Below, piece by piece: positions 34,813-46,415 of a stretch of DNA of 64,000 nt. The stretch covers positions 4,769,483 through 4,833,482 of the forward strand of contig NW_022098031.1 of NCBI RefSeq assembly GCF_002288925.2, read 5' to 3'. The notes beneath the pieces are model-generated. The model saw nothing but the letters and a program-made list of their open reading frames with translations, ran no database searches and was not told the origin of the DNA. The position numbers and the translations under genes were made by a program. This DNA is from Delphinapterus leucas (taxonomy: Eukaryota; Chordata; Mammalia; Artiodactyla; Monodontidae). Each line of letters starts with the position of its first letter. Position 1 is the stretch's first letter.

Positions 34813-35280
34813 GTATCTGTCAAGATGACTGACCTGTGGACCTTTTGAAGGCCTTGTTCACCAGTCACGTGCGCTGCGTGTACTTGTGGGAGCAATGTTC
34901 TAAAGGGCTTGGGCATTGTAAAGGCCGTGACCACTCTGGGAAGAAAAAGATGATCTTTTGAGGTTGGAAATTTATTTTAAAAATTACCTGGTCATTTTGA
35001 ATATAGGGTATAGAATTTCACTCAGGTTATTTGGTGAAATAATTATTGCTTTTTGAATGCTAATGAATTTGAGTTGAATTTTTCCATAGTGCCCAGAGGA
35101 GAAGAAATGGCCCCTAGTGAATTAGCTTGGAGGCAATTCCTTCTTGAGTTCCAGAGAGATTTGATTCCTCCTAGGTCCATTGAGAGGGTGAGGCCTTGAC
35201 TCTAGGAGAATCATCTTTCAAGCGGGTATCTATAAAGCTTCCTGTTTTGTGTTGAGAGCAGAAGAGAGACTCGATTCTTT

Positions 35281-35491
35281 TTTCTTTTTAAAAAATATTT
35301 ATTTATTTATTTATTTAGGATGCGCCACGTCTTAGTTGCAGCACGTGGGACCTTTAGTTGTTGTGGCATGCAGACTCTTAGTTGCTGCATGCATGCGGAA
35401 TCTAGTTCCCCTGTCAAGGGAATGAACCCGGGCCCCCTGCATTGGGAGCGCGAACGCAGAGTCTCACCCGCTGGACCACCGCGTAAGTCCC
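35281..35491 (-). repeat. tRNA-derived SINE
   Basis: On the minus strand the head is GGACTTACGCGGTGGTCCAG and the tail is an A-rich (ATAA)n run. The target-site duplication GAGACTCGATTCTTT is perfect (35266-35280 and 35492-35506). Confidence 0.92.
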
Positions 35492-35954
35492 GAGACTCGA
35501 TTCTTTAAAGGAATATGCCATATCTTTACTTACAATTTCCATTGACATCTAAAAGTGTTTAAATCTTCAAAGACTTTAAAATAGGAAATTTGAAGGCATT
35601 TTTTTATCTCTTAACATAGTCTTACATTGAGAGCTTTATTACTTTACTGTTTTTGTTTGGTTTTGTTTTCTTTTTTCATTTGTCCTACTTGGTTATGTGG
35701 AGGTTTTCTTGCCATTTCGGAAGTCTGAGGTCTTCTGCCAGTGTTCAGCAGATGTTCTGTGCGGATCATTCCACTTGTAGATGTATTTTTTATGTATTTG
35801 TGGGAGGGGATGAGCTTCATGTCCTACTCCTCCGCCATCTTGATTCCTCCCCTGTTTGGTTTTGTTTTTAAAGAAGAAATGAAATCTGAGAAGACAAATT
35901 ACTGCCGTTGTGAGGGAATTTCAGGGGTACAATGTGAAATAAATGTGTGAAGCA

Positions 35955-36180
35955 GGCGGTAAAGCAGGGTTGGTAAGAGTCAGGATTTGTGAGTACATGG
36001 GTTCAAGTCCCAGTTCTACCACTTACAGGCCATGTACAGCCTGAGTTACTTCTTAGAAACTCCATTTCCTTCTCTGTAATATGGAGTTAATAAAGGTTCC
36101 CACCTTCTGGTTATTGAGAAGATTTAATAAGTTAGTAAAAGTGCTTAGAACAGTGCCTGGTGTAGCTATGAAAGGAAGCT
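35955..36180 (+). repeat. MIR element
   Basis: MIR-like order: GGGTTCAAGTCCCAGTTCTACCAC in part, then a CTCCATTTCCTTCTCTGTAA section, then AGTGCTTAGAACAGTGCCTGG. It is old and diverged. Confidence 0.8.
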
Positions 36181-36921
36181 CCCTGCATTTTAGGGCACAT
36201 AAGCAGGTTTGGGGATCATTATAACCATGTGAATATATAATATACGGTGTTTTAAAGCTATGAATTGTATTTTCTGATACCTGAGCCCTTCTTTTAAATT
36301 GTAAGAACAGTATGATGGTAACATTCTTGTTTTCAACTTTGAAAAAACACAAAAAAGGCATTATTTATAGTACTACTATTTTCATTTGCTTATCACTTTC
36401 CAGTCTCCGTTCACATGCTTATGTATTTTAAGTGAGTTACAATGAAACAATCAGAATTCTCATATATGCGTCTGGAGAGGATGCTGTGGTGTTCCACCCA
36501 GATTGCCACCTGAGGACAGAGAGGGTACTCAGTCCCCAGATATGAGACTGTTGGTGGCTGTCATGATGTCAGTTAGCCCTTTCCCTGGAATTGTCCTCAG
36601 CCTTGTCTCAGGGAGAGCTACCTTGCCCTAGGACATACCCCCTCCTTGGGTGCGATTGGTCTATGGGGAGTGGCTGAAGACCAGGCCCTGTTGTCTCAAG
36701 TCCGACAACTGTAAAGGGCCGTCCCAGCTCCAGTGTTCCCTGGAGAAGTGGCTGAGGCCTGTCTCAACAAGGAGGTGGCCTTGTAGTTCAACTCTCCCTC
36801 TGCCCAATCCTCTTTCCCTTGCTCCTTCACAGGTGAGGCTCTCAAGAACACCCCCCAAAACCTCCTGCAGTCAAACATCAGAGTGTCAAGAACCTGTTTC
36901 TCAGGGGATCTTGTCTATGAC

Positions 36922-36942
36922 TCTGTGTGTGTGTGTGTGTAT
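36922..36942 (+). repeat. (GT)n microsatellite
   Basis: About ten GT units in a row after CTATGACTCT. Confidence 0.85.
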
Positions 36943-37024
36943 TTCCACCACCATGCTTCTGTAGGAAGGTTGGTGGTGTTGGAAGGGGGTCTACAGCATA
37001 ATGATTAACCTTATGCTTTCGAGT

Positions 37025-37213
37025 AGTTGCTCTCAACCTGGAGCGATTTTCTCCCCCAGGAGACTTTGACAATGTTTGGAGACATTATCGGTTTTCATAA
37101 CTGGTGGTAGAGGTCAGGGATGCTGTCAAATATCCAACAATGCACAGGACAGTCCTCCATAACAAAGAATTATGCAACCCAAAATGTTAGTAGTGCCAAG
37201 GTTGAGAAACCCT
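37025..37213 (+). repeat. MER5A DNA transposon (hAT-Charlie)
   Basis: Ends CTCTCAACCTGG and AGGTTGAGAAACCCTG are inverted relatives. Internal words GGAGACATTATCGGTT and AATGCACAGGACAGTCC match MER5A. Confidence 0.88.
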
Positions 37214-37224
37214 GCTTTAAAATC

Positions 37225-37420
37225 AAAAAGTCTTGATTTTATTGGCTGAATTCCCTTGGGCAAGTGATGTAATTTACTTTAGCCTCAGTTTTCATGAGTA
37301 AAATGAAGACAGTGATTGTGCCTGTCTCATGGAGTTGTGAATCCAAAATTAGGTAGTTAGTAATGAGCTGTCACTGTTGCTGTCACAAAGTAAACATTCA
37401 ATACATGGTAGCTATCACCC
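37225..37420 (+). repeat. MIR element
   Basis: The CTTGGGCAAGTGATGTAATT and CCTCAGTTTTCATGAGTAAA sections and the final AAACATTCAATACATGGTAG show a MIR in plus orientation. A second weak MIR follows at about 37580-37770. Confidence 0.75.
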
Positions 37421-38760
37421 TCGTTATTATTTAAAGTGGTAATTTTAATGACAGCATAATATCCCATTGAGTCGACGTATTATTTCAGTCATTTGCCTGT
37501 TGTCATCTAGTGAGTTTCTGTTCTCATGCTGTCTTCAACACTCCTACAATAAATATCTTCATGCATTCATCATATTGAGAAGAACGTGGACTTGGATTCT
37601 AGTTCTGACCTTGTTTAGTCTTTTGACATTAATCTCTGAGCCTAGTCTATTCATTTGTAAGTGAGAATGACAGCCTTGCCCTTGGGGAGCTATTATGGAC
37701 ATACAGTGAAGTGGCAGTGAAATCTACATGAGTTCAAGTCCTAGAGCCACCATTTAACCACCTTACTCACAGTGAAGCATTATGCAAATGAAAATACTAT
37801 TATCCGGATACCATTTTAAGAGGGGTTAGATACTATATCTATATATTTATTATACTTACATATCTAGATATATATATTGTATGTGTGTATAAAACACATA
37901 TGTGTATTCCAATCCAAATAATTTGGATTTAAGAAATAGGATGTTATCACAACTAGAAAAATAGCATCCAGTAATCCCTAGTTTTTTGTAGAACTTGAGC
38001 CAAATTTATATTTGTATTTAAGTGGAAGGAATCATACGAATACAACGTTACAACTGTCTAGAATTATTGACACAGAAAACCCTGAGTAATGAACTCACTG
38101 GCCACATGAATCTATTTAGCAAGGTGTTCTTCCTTGCTTTGTTTCTTTCTCAAAGACCTTGTTGGAAATCTTCACCACATAGAAAGGCAATAAATGCCAT
38201 GGCATGGGTGCTCTTGACCCCTGGCCTTACCTGCCTACAAAGTGAGTCAGGTTATCAAAGATGGCACAGGTGGTGCAAGAGGGCTTTGAAGATTTAGATG
38301 CTCTAGGGTGGGCTATAGATGTAGGCAGGTCTCCTTGGTCTGAAGGTTGTTCTAAATCCGATTTTATTTTGAAGGGATTGTTAGGACCTGAGGACAGAAA
38401 GGACCGCTTTGTCACCCCTTGATGCAGAGTCACAACTGATTGCTCTGAGATAGGGTCCATGTGGGAGTCACTTGCTCCCTGCCCCGGGCATTCACCTGAA
38501 GCATTGGATGGTTAGTTAGATGCCAGAAATGAACACTTGAAAAAATAGTCGATGTGGTTATTTGCATGCTCTCAAACCCTGCCAAATTCATTTCTAACAG
38601 AGTGGGCAAACATACTCCATAGTCCTTTAAGACCTGACAACCTGTGCTTCTGAAGTAACTGATAAATGAGTATTCAACTACTGTACAGAAAGCAACAGGA
38701 AATGACTCTTGAGGAGTTTCAGAGTTTCAATTAAGTCACTGTCCTCCTTTGGCTTTCTCC

Positions 38761-38809
38761 TGAAGCTGACAGTTCATCCAGTTCAGTTCCTATTGAAGCT
38801 GACAGTTCA
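38761..38809 (+). repeat. Short direct repeat, 16 bp twice
   Basis: TGAAGCTGACAGTTCA occurs at 38761-38776 and again at 38794-38809, a 33-bp period. It lies in non-repeat-looking sequence. Confidence 0.85.
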
Positions 38810-39739
38810 GTTATGTTGCAAGTATTTTGAACTTTGCTGTAACAAATTCTACCGAGTGGTGTGGCTTACTCTGTCAGGGCTGACTCATCACCTCAAAAGA
38901 GCAGACCGGCTTTGTGAGTCATCACAGTCAAAGAGGCCAAACTTGTAATAGTTTTAGGCATATTCTCTTTCTAGTTTTTAGCTGCTGGAGAGATGTTCAT
39001 TTTTACAAAGCTTGGTTCCAGTTTTTAAACACATACCTGTCTTTAATGATCCTTCCAAGTAATTCCCAGTATATATACATTTGTGGGTATGTACATCTAT
39101 GTATGTATATATGTGTGTGTGTGTGTATTTGTACATACATATACACTTTTCTTGCTAGTGATGTTCATGGCCCGTGAAGGTGGGATGGTCAGTTTTTTTG
39201 TTGTGGAACTTGACATCTGAAGGATTTGAAACTGTACTGAGAAGAGCTGGCTTCCTCAGAGCTTGGAGCATCCTGCTTTGAGGGTTAGCCCCACCCTGCC
39301 TAAACCACTATTACAAAGCAGTGGTCTGTGGTGGTGCCAGATCCCCTTTGTAATTTCCTGTTGCCGTGTTTCGACACCACCACTGGAGGGAATGACGGGT
39401 CTCTGTGGGAGACGATTCGGTGACTGAGTCTTAGTTTCTTACGGCAAAGGAGATCCTTAAGGTAGACAACAGTGTGAGTTGTGTTTGCAGGCGTGAGAGT
39501 GAATCTTATCCTTGCCACAATGCACTGGCTCACTATAGAATAATTGTAATTATTGCCTAGGGTTCTAATTAAAATCCCTGATGCCTGTAAAAAGTGCCGC
39601 GTAGCTACCACAAGACCTGAGCTGCATGGCTGTCTTGACAGCTTGTGGACCCTGGTTTGTATTTGCTTTCTATACAGTGGTAAGCAGTAATACCTCTTCT
39701 CTACCTGTATAAATGGTAAGTTGAGATCAGAGCTGAAAA

Positions 39740-39930
39740 CAGAATTTTAGGAGTTTTGATGAAGTCTCATTCATCTCTCCCCTTTCTGCAGAGGAAAAAA
39801 ATGAAGCTAAGAGGGCCAGTGACCTGCCCCCGGTCACACAGCCAATTAAACTCAAAGACAGGATTAGAACCCAAATCCGGCTCCCTTGATCCTTAATTAA
39901 CGCTCTTTCCACTGTGGCACTACTTTGTGA
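39740..39930 (-). repeat. MIR-type element (antisense)
   Basis: CAGTGACCTGCCCCCGGTCA, CACAGCCAATTAAACTC and GATTAGAACCCAAATCC follow the antisense MIR order. Confidence 0.75.
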
Positions 39931-40100
39931 GGCTTGGAAGATAGTTTATGTAAATTCAAGATGTTATTCTTGCAAATAATCACTCGAAGTATTCAGACAT
40001 CACATCTCTTCCCCCCCAAAATATAAATTTTTACTTAAATTATATAAACTGTCTTAAGGGGTTTATAGATATTGAAAATAAGCTGTTTAATTCTACTGTT

Positions 40101-40410
40101 ATTTTTTTAAATATTTATTTATTTTTGGCTGTGTTGGGTCTTCGTTGCTGCGTGCGGGCTTTCTCTAGTTGCGGCGAGCGGGGGCTGCTCTTCATTGTGG
40201 TGCGCAGGCTTCTCATTGTAGTGGCTTCTTGTTGCGGAGCATGGGCTCTAGGCACGGGGGCTTCAGTAGTTGTGGTGCGCAGGCTCAGTAGTTGTGGAAT
40301 ACAGGCTTAGTTGCTCTGCGGCATGTAGGGATCTTCCCGGATCGGGGCTTGAACCCGTGTCTCCTACATTGGCAGAAGGATTCTTAACCACTGCGCCACC
40401 AGGGAAGCCC
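40101..40410 (-). repeat. Long CHR-type SINE
   Basis: Full long form in minus orientation with an ATTTATTTATTTT tail. The 12-bp target-site duplication AATTCTACTGTT is perfect on both sides (40089-40100 and 40411-40422). Confidence 0.95.
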
Positions 40411-41437
40411 AATTCTACTGTTTTAAAACGTGCTTTGTGATTTAGTCTTTCCAAATATAATCCATGTGGGTTAAAAGAAACCTTAAGCAGGAAGAAAATT
40501 CACAAAAGAAAGCAATATTTTGAAATGGGCATATTTTAAAATACAGTTGTTAGAATATATTCTTTTTCAAAAAATTTTTGAAAATCATTTATTTAGAACC
40601 TGGGCTAAAAAACTGCTTGCAGTTTATTTTATCACCTGGCTCCTAAAATATTCATGGAATGTTTCTGGTGTTACTAGTCACCTCCACATACCCCCCCAGG
40701 TCTTGAAATTATCTCTGGAGCTGAGAAGTTGAAATGATTTGAATGTTTATACGGGTACTTGAGGAAATAGCTCACTGGCTTTTCTAGCTGCTCTGTGTAG
40801 GTGTCAGGAGAAATATTCCTTGAAAAATGTTTATGGAGGGTAATAGATCCATAGGTATCCATGAAATGCTAATAGGTCGGGTGGTAAAACTTGTTGCTGC
40901 CCTTCCAGGGAATTAGGTGAATGTAATTCACATAGCCCAGAATTCAATCATAAATAACAGTTTATGACCTACCTAGGACACGAAATACCCCAAACTAGAC
41001 AACTTGGACAAGATTTCAGAATTTGTAACCTTTAATGAGATGACGGGGGAGAAAAAAAGGAGAGGGATCCCTAATAAGTGTATGTACTCCAGAATCCAGT
41101 GAACAGGTTTTTAATTCAAAATTATGTATGCACCCCGGGTGACGCCATTATTTCCTCTTACGTAAAATGACCTTTTACAGGACTTCATTCATAGCACTTG
41201 GCTCCGGAGTCACAGCATTTGTCACAAGGCAGCGGGTTGCCTGCTTGTTCTTATGCAAGTGATGACTGGGAGGGCTTGATAGCGGGCGATGCTGACAGCC
41301 TCTCTCTGACGGCAGATTGTCAGCATTCCTGACCCGGGCACTCCAAGAGCCTGGGAAAACACGTTGATTTCAACGTGGCTTTAAAAAAACAATATCCAGT
41401 TGAACCAAATGACTACATAAAATAGGTACACAGAGCA
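40411..41437. other. Single-copy-looking stretch
   Basis: I see no repeat family or gene here. From 41130 to 41380 there is a dense cluster of palindromic and bZIP-like words: TGACGCCA, TTACGTAA at 41158, TTATGCAA, ATGCTGACA with its inverse at 41289 and 41319, and an 18-bp inverted repeat at 41360-41377. A regulatory role is an inference. Confidence 0.4.
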
Positions 41438-41439
41438 GA

Positions 41440-41654
41440 TTTTTTTTTTTTTTTTTTTTTTGCGGTACGCGGGCCTCCCACTGTTGTGGCCTCTCCCTTT
41501 GCGGAGCACAGGCTCCGGACACGCATGCTCAGCGGCCATGGCTCACAGGCCCGGCCGCTCCGCGGCATGTGGGATCTTCCCGGACCGGGGCACGAACCGG
41601 TGTCTCCTGCATCGGCAGGCGGACTCCCAACCACTGCGCCACCAGGGAAGCCCC
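41440..41654 (-). repeat. CHR-type SINE
   Basis: T22-like tract, then GCGGTACGCGGGCCTCCCAC to CACCAGGGAAGCCC. CAGAGCA words on both sides fit a target-site duplication. Confidence 0.93.
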
Positions 41655-43940
41655 CGCAGAGCAACTTTTGTGGGATTAGCTGGTTCTTGGTGCCGCTAAA
41701 CAAATTCATGATGATGTTGGTATCATAATCAGGGTACCCTCTTATTTATATGCATTTATTTAACTTGACATATAAAATCAAAACTCTTACTTCAAACTTA
41801 TTGCACAGAAATTGACCAACAGAACAGGAATGAGAGACAAAGAGTGTTTGTGAATTCAAAATATGGAAAGAATCAGATCTGAAATGGGAGGGTGTGAGTT
41901 ATAAAGGTTGGCAAGAGGATTCCACCCTCCTGATAAGCAAGGCAGGGGGACCCAGGCAGGCCTGGGAAGTGAAGAGATCTTGCAGGAAAATGGAGGGGAA
42001 AGGAAGACATTTTTCTAAAAAACTTCTTCAATTCTTGCTTTCCCCAAGTAGCAATGAAAGTTTCTGTTTTTCTCAGGATGTAAAGTTCCTATGGACCTTT
42101 GATTAAGAACACTACGTTTTAAAAAATGAAAATATCTTAGAGGAAAAGGGGAGTGAAGAATTAAGCTTTCTTCTCGCTTTTGAAGACTTTGTTTCTTCTG
42201 TAAGTCGGTCTCTGAAAAAGGAAATTAACACAGAATAAAGTGAAACTTCTGCGAGTTTTCTATAGGCTCAAAGCTCTTAAGAAACATTTTCTGTAATTTG
42301 ATTTGAGTTTGAAAATATAACAGTCATTAGACTATTTCCTTCTAGATCCTAACCTTACAATAAGGAGTGTAGTGTACGGCGGTAATCATACCTCTCCCAC
42401 AGGATTGATATGAGCAATTAATTCAGGCAAGGTACCTAAGTGCTTTATCCTAGTGCCAAGTTCATAGCAAGTGCTCCATAGAGAACGGCTACAATAACAA
42501 TGAGACAGTGCGAGGTGTGTGATGGGGCGTGTAAGACAGTTTTTGGGGCCAGAGGCCAGACTTTCCATGGTTGGTTTGCACCTTTTTTTTTTGTAAAAAA
42601 AGATAATGTTTTATTCATAACACACTTTAACAAAACTGGTTGCTAATTCAGATATAAATAAAATAGGCACTTTAAAATAAGAATTAGGAAATACAGACAC
42701 CTATATAAGAATTGGAACTATTTCTTCAGGTTTTATCGTATTAATAAGCCTGATTCTACTCAGCAGATTTAACTGAAAAATAAACTTAAAATTACTTTTT
42801 CTGTAAGTAGAAGGTGCTTTAAAAAAAAATTATGTGCAGGGCACAGTGGCAGGCCTACAGGGATACAAATGAGAGTAAGTTGTAAGGTTTGCTCTCCAGG
42901 AACTTACATCTGAAGCAAAGGGAAGATGAGACATAATCCTATCAGCAGTGTAGTACCAATCATAGTACTTCATGGAGTATTGGTAATAGAAGTAGCAGCA
43001 ACTAACATTTATTGGGTACTTACTAAATGCCAGGTCCTATGCCACATGTTTCATATGGATTATTTTATTTATTTATTATAAAGATCAGAATTGGATTTGA
43101 TTTGTATAACAGGTGATTCCAAATAAGTGGATTAAGATAAAGATTTACTTCTCTTTTATCTGAAAGACATCCGGAGGTGGGTTGTCCAGAGCTGGTATGG
43201 TGACTTTTTGGACCCAGGCTCCTTTTACCTTTCTCGTCCACCATCCTTGGTGTACAGGGCTTGTATCCTCACAGTCCAAGATGGCTGCTGGAGTTCCAGA
43301 CACTGTATCTGAGTGCTAGACTGGAAAAAAGAGGAACTGGGAGTAGAGCAGAAGGGAACACCTTGGAGATAAAGAATTCTTTTTAGAGAAATTTTGGAGC
43401 CCCCATATGATGACTTCCAATTACAGCTTATTTTCTGTCCAAAGTTGCAAGGAAGGCTGGAAATGTATTCCTTCAGCTGGGCACATTGCCATCCCAGACA
43501 AAATCAGCGTTCTGTGAGCAAAGAAGAAGAGGAGAATGGTTATTTGGAAGGAAACTAGCAGTCTCTGCCATAGTTCTTACAACCTTCCAGTTAGTAGATA
43601 AGAAATTGAGGATTGAGGTTTGGAGAAATTCACCAGCAAATGGTGGGACCAGGATTGTCATCCAGGAGTCTAATTCCACTGCCTTTGTGTTTGACCCCGA
43701 TGCAAACTGTGCCCATGTGCTGGCATGAAAATGCAAATAGACCTCTCACAGAGATGGGAAGATGCTTAGAAATATTAGCTTAAAGTCTTTTACATACTTT
43801 CACCATTCTTACTAAGGTCTTAACATTTTCCTTTCAAATATGGTACTGTTGTAATGATGTTCAATTGGTTCTTTCTTTTTTTTTTTTTTTTACTTGGTTT
43901 TTTTTTACATATATGAAATTTAAATAAAAAACAACCCAGG
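41655..43940. other. Intergenic, no gene seen
   Basis: MIR-like pieces occur near 42390-42480 and 43000-43060. About 43100-43470 (words such as CAAGATGGCTGCTGGAGTTCC) resembles an old interspersed repeat that I do not name. Open frames on both strands at 43480-43740 overlap each other and show no family features. Confidence 0.45.
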
Positions 43941-44157
43941 TTTTTTTTTTTTTTTTTTTTTTTTTGCGGTACGCGGGCCTCTCACTGTTGTGGCCTCTAC
44001 CGTTGCGGAGCACAGGCTCCGGACACACAGGCTCAGCGGCCATGGCTCACAGGCCCAGTCGCTCCACAGCATGTGGGATCTTCCTGGACCGGGGCACGAA
44101 CCCGTGTCCCCTGCATCGGCAGGCGGACTCTCAACCACTGCGCCACCAGGGAAGCCC
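43941..44157 (-). repeat. CHR-type SINE
   Basis: Long T tract, GCGGTACGCGGGCCTCTCAC, ending CACCAGGGAAGCCC. ACAAC words flank it. The ORFs here are SINE artefacts. Confidence 0.93.
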
Positions 44158-44567
44158 ACAACTGATTTTTAAAACAGAAATACGTAGTTGCTTTCTGTGT
44201 CTTCATGTCGGAGTCATATTGACATTGGAGAGAGAGAAGAAAGATCTAAGGTTCTCAGGAATCTGGAGCTCTAAAGCTAGTCTCCATCAGTGGTGCTTTT
44301 CCAGCAGGCAGCTCTGTCTATCACCGTTCATAGATTCCATGACAAGATCCAAATCAGGGAAATAGAAGAAGAAATGAATACTTTTTATTCATGCTAAACA
44401 GGAGGAGTACCTTAGTGTTTACTCTACCCTGAGAGTTTCTTATTCTTTAGGGAGTTCCTTCAAGGGTCAGCAAAGAGTAGTAGAAAGAATCCTGGATTCT
44501 AGGCTTGGCTTGGCTGCTAACAAGTTGTGAGAGCCTAATTAGATGATTTTTGCCTCTCTGGATGTCA

Positions 44568-44740
44568 GTGTTTTGTTTTGTTTTGTTTTTTTAAATTGAA
44601 GTATAGTTGATTTACAATGTTGAAAGAATGTATATATTCTTTTTCATATTCTTTTCCATTATGGTTTATTACAGGATATTGAATATAATTCCCTGTGCTA
44701 TATAGTAGGCCCTTGTTGTTTATTTTATATATAGTAAGGA
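44568..44740 (-). repeat. L1 3' UTR fragment (antisense)
   Basis: TTGAAGTATAGTTGATTTAC and TTCTTTTTCATATTCTTTTC are the same words as in the L1 end at 63289, a common cetartiodactyl L1 3' region. A poly(T) stretch at the left marks the tail. Confidence 0.85.
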
Positions 44741-44839
44741 CTTTAGTTTCCTCATCTTTCAAGTAAAGATGTCTCAATTGCTCCCTTTCAAGCATAATAT
44801 TTATAATCCTTAGATATTTTTAGCCTCAATTGCCTTTGG

Positions 44840-45090
44840 AAAAGAGTACAGACTTTGCATTTGGAGGACATGAGTTTGACTCTTAGCTTAGCCCCTCATA
44901 AAGTGTGTGACTTTGCACAAGTCACCTAGCGTTTTTGAACTTCAGCTTCTTCACCTGTCATATGGGAATAATGAAACCTGTCCCATAGAGCTATTGTGAG
45001 GGTTGAAATAAATAACATACGTGAAAGCACTTTTCACAGTAGCATATGATCACTAAATGTGATCAATAAATGTCATTAACCCATACTAGC
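44840..45090 (+). repeat. MIR element
   Basis: GACTTTGCACAAGTCACCTA, CTTCTTCACCTGTCATATGG and GTGAGGGTTGAAATAAATAA are the typical MIR blocks in order. A (GA)n run follows at about 45142-45158. Confidence 0.82.
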
Positions 45091-45159
45091 TCTTCCTTTT
45101 TAGTGCTTAATGCTTAATATCTACTTTATACCAAAATAAAGAAGAGAGAGAGAGAGAGT

Positions 45160-45880
45160 TTTTGTCCTCTCTGCATTGAGAGAGACAAGAAAGGAAGGGG
45201 TTTACAGTTTGTACCCATAGATCAAAAAATGTTTCTTTTCAGTTCATCTAGTGAGTTTAGATACAACACCAAAGACCTCTTTCCCCACTGGGAAGCCTGT
45301 GTCTATTCAGGCAAAACATCTAGGAAGAGTTTGTCTCCAGTGTCAGCTAAAGAGCATCCCTGTCTCATGACCTCTTCGTTTCAACCCCTGGAACCACAGA
45401 CAGCAAAAATCTCTAACAACTTACAAAACCATCTGTCTTTATTCTGTGCTTTATCCCACTCTTCCTTTGGGGAAAAGAAAACTACAACAAGGCATGCTAC
45501 TCTGGGGGGGTTTGGTTTTGGTTTTGTTGTTTTGACAGCCCAATGTGCCTTCAACTCAACCTCTTCCGACTCCTATCCAATGAAAACCCAATGGTACAAC
45601 GAGATCTACTGATGGGAGTGATGACAGATACTAAATGATCCAACTACCTGAAAACACTCTAAGGTTGGAATGTATTCTCACATGATCTAGAATTATTTTC
45701 TACTCCATGGCCTGAAATGAAAATGGGTGCTTCTGAATGACTTGATGTAGGCAAAAAATGTGTTTAAGCTGAATCTTCTATTACTTTGAACACACTAATG
45801 AGCTACATTTTACTTCAGTAATGTAACCAGGGAGAATAACGATTGAGGGAGTAGCACAAATTGAACAATAATAGTTGCTA
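45160..45880. other. Intergenic, no gene seen
   Basis: A plus frame of 127 codons at 45229-45612 has no recognisable domain, start context or repeat support, and I read it as chance. Confidence 0.5.
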
Positions 45881-46020
45881 TTTTCTGAGCATTTATTTTA
45901 TGACAGGTTCTTTATCATAACAGTGCTATGAGGTGTAGGTAATTATCTCCCTTTTACTGATAAGAAAACAGAAGCTGAGGGAAGTTAAGTAAATCCCCAA
46001 GATCAGAAGACAATGATACG

Positions 46021-46415
46021 GGACTTCCCTGGTAGCGCAGTGGTTGGGAGTCCGCCTGCCAGTGCGGGGGATAAGGTTCAAGTCCTGGTCCGGAAAGATC
46101 CCACATGCAGCGGGGCAGCTGGGCCCATGCGCCACAGCTACTGAGCCTGTGCTCTAGAGCCCGTGAGCCACAACTACTGAGTCCGTGTGCCACAACTGCT
46201 GAAGCCCGTGTGCCTAGAGCCTGTGCTCTGCAACAAGAGAAACCACCGCAATGAGAAGCCCGCGCACCGCAACGAAGAGTAGCCTCCGCTCGCTGCAACT
46301 AGAGAAAGCCCGCGCACAGCAACGAAGACTCAACGCAGCCAAAAATAGTAAGTAAATAAATAGAAAAATTTAGAAAAAAAAATATATTTTTGCAAAAATA
46401 AATAAATAAATATAA
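46021..46415 (+). repeat. Long CHR-type SINE inserted in a MIR
   Basis: Head GGACTTCCCTGGTAGCGCAG, body with ACAACTACTGAG and GCAACGAAGAGTAGCC, tail of AAATA units. CAATGAT words on both sides fit a target-site duplication. Antisense MIR sequence precedes it from about 45880. Confidence 0.92.

Larger units (their letters stand above)
25903..34830 (+). other. PHLDA1: PHLDA1 exon 2, 3' UTR, enlarged by tandem duplication
   Basis: This is noncoding sequence after the intron, with AU-rich words (ATTTA near 26094 and 26190) typical of short-lived inducible messages. Without the duplication the exon would run 25903-29703 and then 34178 onward, about 4.4 kb, which agrees with my memory of the human gene length. 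Candidate AATAAA signals lie at 28516 and 29424, at their copies near 32990 and 33898, and at 34807 in unique sequence. I take 34807 as the most likely original 3' end. Confidence 0.6.
34830..40100. other. Intergenic region downstream of PHLDA1
   Basis: No gene is recognised. Besides the repeats listed separately, the stretch at 35640-35860 with CTCCGCCATCTTGATTCC resembles cetartiodactyl L1-derived sequence. The rest is unassigned. Confidence 0.5.

Noticed and set aside
43473..43736. Overlapping 80- and 87-codon frames on both strands
   Set aside because: Both strands open by chance over the same bases; no family likeness or splice structure.
45229..45612. 127-codon plus frame as a novel gene
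   Set aside because: No domain, no exon signals and no neighbouring coding context; length is within what chance gives.
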